From Bacteroidota bacterium (GTDB lineage Bacteria; Bacteroidota; Bacteroidia; Flavobacteriales; Weeksellaceae), in assembly GCA_023393915.1 (NCBI GenBank), contig JAEXBS010000030.1, positions 1-17,513 of the forward strand: 17,513 bases of DNA. Direction: 5' to 3'. Below are positions 14,733 through 17,513 of this stretch, in pieces. How positions within the stretch are numbered: the first letter of the stretch is position 1; each line of letters begins with the position of its first letter. The notes beneath the pieces were generated by a model, which saw only the letters and a list, made by a program, of their open reading frames with translations, was not told the DNA's origin and ran no database searches. Position numbers and translations under genes: made by a program.

Positions 14733-14814
14733 GCGCTAAATTTTGAAAATCCGGATAATTTTTAGCGTCAAATGCTTGCGCTAAAACTGTCACGGATGTA
14801 CAGTGCGCACATCC
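14733..14814 (+). promoter_or_regulatory. Promoter with CGCTAAA operators upstream of the winged-helix gene
   Basis: Three copies of CGCTAAA occur: 14734-14740 (+), 14761-14767 (inverted) and 14779-14785 (+). The last two form TTAGCG-N11-CGCTAA. A sigma-70-like pair TTGCGC (14776-14781) and TACAGT (14799-14804), 17 bases apart, overlaps the third copy. A second inverted repeat, GGATGT-N9-ACATCC (14794-14799, 14809-14814), spans the -10 region. The layout suggests repression, perhaps by the gene's own product. The rest of 14564-14732 holds G-rich sequence with no gene I can support. Confidence 0.5.
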
Positions 14815-14834
14815 TAGTGAATTAGGGGTGCATG

Positions 14835-15638
14835 ATGGCTGATGAAACCACTACAAAGAGGGCACACCGGAGCCCGAACTATCCCCAGCAGCCGTTGGAC
14901 TGGGCCGTTGAGACCGGCCTTAAGCTGCTCGACAAAGAAGGTGTGCATGCGGTGCCTCCCGATGTTGTTGCAGCTAACCTCGGTTACAAGGACGCTACTA
15001 ACGGAAGGGCGGCTCGCGTCCTTGCTAATCTGAAGGCATTCGGGATCATTCAAAAAGCGCCCGGGGGTAAGCTCGCCGTCAGCAAAGATGTTCAGCGCTT
15101 CAAATTGCACCCCGCTGACGCAGACAGGGCAGCGCTTATCAATCAATGGCTCAAGAAGCCATTGCTTTTCTCCAAGCTCCTTGAGAAGTATGACGGCAAC
15201 CTGCCGTCAGACCGCGCACTAGTGTTCGAACTTGTTGATGAGCACGGTTTTCTCGAGCCTGCGGCTCAGAGTGCAATCGAGGTGTTTAGGGCGTCGCTTA
15301 AGTATGCAGAACAGTTTTCTGCGGGGGTGGCAATTGACGTTCCCCTGGAAGATTCGGTTGAAGACGAACACCAAGAGATAGAGGTTGCTGTCGCTGCCCC
15401 ACCGAAGCACCCGTCAGTTCCTGCTCCAGTGCAGCATGTTGGGAGCACGAGCCATTCAGTCCCCGTTTCCGCTGTTCGCGAGGGGGTTCGCTACCCGATC
15501 AGGTTGGCAGGCGGACGCATGGCTTGGATCGAAGTGCCCGACCCGTTCTATGAAGCAGATAAAAAGAGGCTTCAAGCCCAGCTTGCAATCATAGGAACGG
15601 TCGATGAGGACAATGAATTTGAGGAGCTAAATATGTAG
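14835..15638 (+). CDS. Winged-helix-like DNA-binding protein (267 aa)
   Basis: The N-terminal 85 residues (RSPNYPQQPLDWAVETGLKL, then VVAANLGYKDATNGRAARVL and LKAFGIIQKAPGGKLAVSKD) have the rhythm of a winged helix: helices ending in a 'GYK...GRA.RVL..Lk.fGi' recognition region and a Gly-rich wing. The middle is helical (SKLLEKYDGNLPSD). A charged linker leads to a small C-terminal part (IRLAGGRMAWIEVPDPF...LQAQLAIIG). I know similar proteins from many bacterial islands but no established function. ATG 14835 has AGGGG six bases upstream; ATG 14832 would have three. Base composition is less GC-rich than the neighbouring cluster, hinting at separate acquisition. A regulator of the element or a defence/cargo gene are both possible. 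Confidence 0.72.
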   Translation: MADETTTKRAHRSPNYPQQPLDWAVETGLKLLDKEGVHAVPPDVVAANLGYKDATNGRAARVLANLKAFGIIQKAPGGKLAVSKDVQRFKLHPADADRAALINQWLKKPLLFSKLLEKYDGNLPSDRALVFELVDEHGFLEPAAQSAIEVFRASLKYAEQFSAGVAIDVPLEDSVEDEHQEIEVAVAAPPKHPSVPAPVQHVGSTSHSVPVSAVREGVRYPIRLAGGRMAWIEVPDPFYEADKKRLQAQLAIIGTVDEDNEFEELNM

Positions 15639-15651
15639 CCTCAAAACCAAA

Positions 15652-15673
15652 AACGCCCACTTTCGTGGGCGTT
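15652..15673. terminator. Hairpin terminator between regulator and small gene
   Basis: AACGCCCAC, loop TTTC, GTGGGCGTT: a perfect 9-bp stem. On the minus strand it is followed by TTTTGG then TTTT, so it would stop leftward transcription coming from int. On the plus strand CAGGGGG follows, so stopping the winged-helix gene there is less certain. GCCCAC at 15689-15694 could compete for the GTGGGC arm. Confidence 0.6.
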
Positions 15674-15675
15674 CA

Positions 15676-15825
15676 GGGGGAATGGGAAGCCCACTCCACT
15701 ACTTCGTTGGCGCTTAGAAGTGTAGCGGATTCCCCCTTCAAAGGCAATCGGTTCGGGGTGCTCCCCCTCGAGCCATCTACTTTGGAGAATGGCTATGCCA
15801 CCTACCAAGATGGGTTCCGCTACAC
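15676..15825 (+). other. Structured leader of the small protein gene
   Basis: Two inverted repeats lie in the space before and around the small gene's start: GGGGGAAT (15676-15683) with ATTCCCCC (15729-15736), and GTGTAGCGGA (15720-15729) with TCCGCTACAC (15816-15825). The second pair brackets the ribosome site and start codon. The two overlap at 15729, so they are alternatives. This could be a leader that controls translation or a small RNA; only the complementarity is seen. Confidence 0.35.
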
Positions 15826-15959
15826 CCAAAAATGACTCGTATGCGGCTGACGGTTACATCTACTGCCGTTACCGCCGGGTCAAAAATAGCGATCGGTACC
15901 TAGATGCCCACGAGTATGGTTACAAGGCATGGAGGATACCGATTAAGCGGAAGCGTTAA
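15795..15959 (+). CDS. Small basic protein (54 aa), Tyr-rich
   Basis: A short gene beginning MPPTKMGSATPKNDS and continuing YIYCRYRRVKNSDRYLDA, then EYGYKAWRIPIKRKR. It is strongly basic and rich in Tyr and Arg, with a patterned rather than random composition. GGAG (15784-15787) lies seven bases before the ATG at 15795; an ATG six bases earlier would be too close to it. The stop is 6 bp from the end of the converging integrase gene. Similar small proteins beside integrases are known to me only as hypothetical; an excision or regulatory role would fit the place and charge but is a guess. Confidence 0.65.
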   Translation: MPPTKMGSATPKNDSYAADGYIYCRYRRVKNSDRYLDAHEYGYKAWRIPIKRKR

Positions 15960-15965
15960 TCTCGC

Positions 15966-17201
15966 TCAGGCGGCCCTCAATTCGGGGGCCGCCGTTTCCG
16001 TTGGTCCAAGTGGTGCGTCCCCATCACGCGGATTCGTCAACTTGGCGAGATAGGCCGCCCAAGACTCCACGGCCTCAAGGGCTTCGGCATCGTAGTTGTG
16101 CCAGAGGTAATGAACGGCTGTCACGTCGTTGGCGTTCGCCGCATGGCCCAGCACCCGCTTGATGACCTCCGCCCGGACGCCCAGCATGGCAAGGCCGCTG
16201 GCGAGGGTGCGCCGCAAGTCATGCAGCCGCCAGTCGGCTACCGGCTCACCCAGTTCCTCCGCCATGTACTCGTCTAGCTTGGTCTTCGCCTTGCTCCAGC
16301 CAGAGATGGGGCTGCGGCCATTGGTCGTGAAGATGAACTCGCCCAGCTTGGGCATCCCTTCTGCAATGCCTCGGGCAGTCGAGGAAAGCGCCACCTTGAA
16401 ATCGCGCCCGCCCTTCATCCGGGAAGCCGGGAGGGCTGCAAAGTCCCCGTCCAGCTCGTCCCAGCGCAGGAAGGAAGCCTCGTCCCGGCGAACCCCTGTG
16501 GTCATCAGGAACCGGGTGCAGGCACCGAAGGCCCCGCCCATGCGCTCCGTCGCGTGCCACAGGGCGACCAGCTCCACCTCGTTCAGAATGCGGCTACGGG
16601 GCTGGGACTTCCAGCGGCGGGCAACGCCTGTCACCGGGTTGATCTCGATGACTTCCCGCTCGATGAGCCACTTGAACATCTTGGAGAGGTACGCCCGCAG
16701 ATGGTTGGACTGCCCCGGCGTCTTGGCGGACACCTTATCTAGCAGCTCCACAATGTCGCGGCGTCGAATGTCGCGGACAGGGCGATCCTTGAAGGCGGGG
16801 ATGGCGAAGCGTTCAAAGGCCCGCTCGATCTGCTTCCATGTCTTGAGCTTCGGCTTGCAGTACTTCTTGATGAAGTCATTGGCGCACGCCTCGAAGCCGT
16901 TTAGCTGGCGCTCGCGCTCTTCTTCCTTCTTGTCCTCCACAGGGTCGCCGCCCCGCTGCACCGATGCGCGGGCTTCCCTTGCCCGGTCGCGGGCCAGCTT
17001 CAACGAAACGCCGGGGTACTCGCCCAGCGTCAGGCGGCGGGACTTGGAGTGCATCCGATAGGTGAAGCTCCAGCTCTTCACGCCAGACGCCGATATGCGC
17101 AGGGTCAAGCCCGGCACCTCAGCGTCATATACTTCTCGCCTGCCTGTTGCGGGTGGGGTCAGCTTCTCAACCGCAGCAGCGGTCAGCCTTGTACTAGCCA
17201 T
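15966..17201 (-). CDS. int: P4-type tyrosine integrase
   Basis: A 411-residue tyrosine recombinase. N-terminal arm-binding domain of the P4 type (LTPPATGRREVYDAEVPGL, FTYRMHSKSRRLTLGEYP), then the core-binding domain (about 100-200), then the catalytic domain: TTGVRRDEA (Arg 238), MKGGRDFKV (Lys 263), LHDLRRT (His 327, Arg 330), LGHA (His 353) and the Tyr in WHNYDAEALEAVESW (Tyr 370). All catalytic residues are present, so it should be active. GAGG and GGAGG lie upstream of the ATG. It is 168 bp from the right attachment site, reading inward, the usual place for an integrase that cuts tRNA genes. Confidence 0.95.
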   Translation of the reverse strand: MASTRLTAAAVEKLTPPATGRREVYDAEVPGLTLRISASGVKSWSFTYRMHSKSRRLTLGEYPGVSLKLARDRAREARASVQRGGDPVEDKKEEERERQLNGFEACANDFIKKYCKPKLKTWKQIERAFERFAIPAFKDRPVRDIRRRDIVELLDKVSAKTPGQSNHLRAYLSKMFKWLIEREVIEINPVTGVARRWKSQPRSRILNEVELVALWHATERMGGAFGACTRFLMTTGVRRDEASFLRWDELDGDFAALPASRMKGGRDFKVALSSTARGIAEGMPKLGEFIFTTNGRSPISGWSKAKTKLDEYMAEELGEPVADWRLHDLRRTLASGLAMLGVRAEVIKRVLGHAANANDVTAVHYLWHNYDAEALEAVESWAAYLAKLTNPRDGDAPLGPTETAAPELRAA

Positions 17202-17279
17202 ATCCTCAAATCCTCCGGGGTGTAGGTGGGGGAGAAAACAACGGGGTTAATGGGGGAGGCCCGTTGATATTTGAGGATA
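17201..17279. promoter_or_regulatory. int upstream region: inverted repeat and TGGGGGAG repeats
   Basis: TATCCTCAAAT (17201-17211, overlapping the int start) and ATTTGAGGATA (17269-17279) are a perfect 11-bp inverted pair 57 bp apart. Between them TGGGGGAG occurs twice in the same direction (17227-17234, 17251-17258); the first is part of the 13-base TGGGGGAGAAAAC also present at 8269-8281. The first half overlaps the int ribosome site, so binding or looping here could control integrase. No convincing -35/-10 pair was found. Confidence 0.45.
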
Positions 17280-17369
17280 GGGACGATTGGCCTAAAAGGC
17301 ACCGAAAAACAATGACTTAGACATCTAAATAGATAGCGGTGGAGTCCCCCCGAGGGTGGAAATTTCCGA

Positions 17370-17415
17370 ACTCATAATCCCTTGGTCGACAGTTCAAGTC
17401 TGTCACGCCCTACCA
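17370..17415 (+). pseudogene. attR and 3' half of the split tRNA
   Basis: ACTCATAATC (17370-17379, the core repeat), then CCTTGGTCG, T-arm GACAG TTCAAGT CTGTC, acceptor strand ACGCCCT and encoded ACCA. It lacks its own 5' half: the bases before the core (GGAAATTTCCGA) do not pair with it. It completes the 5' half at 7974-8014. In the present arrangement no tRNA can be made from it. Confidence 0.87.
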
Positions 17416-17427
17416 ACATACATAAGG

Positions 17428-17461
17428 AAAGCCTGCTATCTAAAAAGTAGCAGGCTTTTTT
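17428..17461 (+). terminator. Original tRNA terminator
   Basis: AAAGCCTGCTA (17428-17438), loop, TAGCAGGCTTT (17448-17458), then further T residues to 17461: an 11-bp stem with a T run, 12 bp after the tRNA 3' end. It belongs to the host tRNA gene before insertion. The last 52 bases (17462-17513) show no feature I can support. Confidence 0.85.
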
Positions 17462-17513
17462 CTTGTCTTGATGGACTGGTGCTCTGTCACTGTCAGCCTG
17501 ATCTGAAAGACAC

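Larger units (their letters stand above)
8005..17379. mobile_element. Integrative element of about 9.4 kb in a tRNA-CAU gene
   Basis: The element is bounded by a ten-base direct repeat (ACTCATAATC) that splits a tRNA gene into two halves. A tyrosine integrase lies next to the right end, an AlpA regulator and a primase/polymerase-helicase lie inside, and the rest is accessory genes. No conjugation, capsid, portal or large-terminase gene is recognisable. The content fits a phage satellite or a mobilisable integrated replicon that needs a helper. The housekeeping genes on the left read as normal chromosome, and the sequence after 17415 looks like the original tRNA terminator. Confidence in the boundaries comes from the perfect reconstruction of the tRNA. 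Confidence 0.85.

Noticed and set aside
8159..15826. CCGCTACACC at 8159-8168 and 15817-15826 as a further end repeat
   Set aside because: Ten bases, the right copy overlaps a coding start and is far from the junction; a match of this length is expected by chance in 17 kb.
8077..17379. Element boundaries at the second tRNA's core rather than the first
   Set aside because: Joining there would give acceptor GGGCCTA against ACGCCCT, which cannot pair; joining at 8005 rebuilds a complete tRNA.
8005..17379. CRISPR array, toxin-antitoxin pair or known restriction system in the element
   Set aside because: No regularly spaced repeats, no paired small genes with toxin motifs and no methylase or nuclease motifs were seen.

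Overview
The window looks like a Comamonadaceae chromosome, probably Comamonas or a close relative. It has a conserved housekeeping block (mutM end, dynamin-like GTPase, mutY, rapZ, recN, nadK, hrcA; about 1-7922), followed by a compact integrative element of about 9.4 kb (about 8005-17379) inserted in a tRNA gene. The taxon call rests on the HrcA, NadK and MutY sequences and on remembered gene order. It was not tested by a search.

Housekeeping part. mutM (3' end), the GTPase and mutY read rightward. They meet a leftward nadK-recN-rapZ operon at a two-sided terminator (3311-3386). hrcA diverges from nadK with only 29 bp between start codons. Downstream of hrcA is the 5' half of a tRNA with anticodon CAU. 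Its 3' half lies 9.4 kb away at 17370-17415, followed by what looks like the original terminator. Joining the halves at a shared 10-bp sequence in the anticodon loop (ACTCATAATC) rebuilds a well-paired tRNA.

Element. From left to right it holds: (1) an intact second tRNA with the same CAU anticodon, 31 bp inside the left junction, placed downstream of the host tRNA promoter; (2) a leftward operon alpA - primase/polymerase-helicase - DUF669 protein; (3) a long gene-poor stretch with six copies of GGGATAT in both orientations, a candidate replication origin; (4) a rightward cluster of five genes, the first with a DUF5681-type region and the last two sharing a C-terminal module; (5) a separate winged-helix-like gene behind a repeat-rich promoter region; (6) a small basic, tyrosine-rich protein of 54 residues; (7) a P4-type tyrosine integrase at the right end.

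Interpretation. The element has site-specific integration, an AlpA-type regulator and its own replication initiator. It shows no recognisable conjugation, capsid or large-terminase gene. It therefore looks like a satellite-like or mobilisable integrated replicon that depends on a helper. The most unusual point is that integration breaks the host tRNA and does not restore it, while the element supplies a whole tRNA with the same anticodon.
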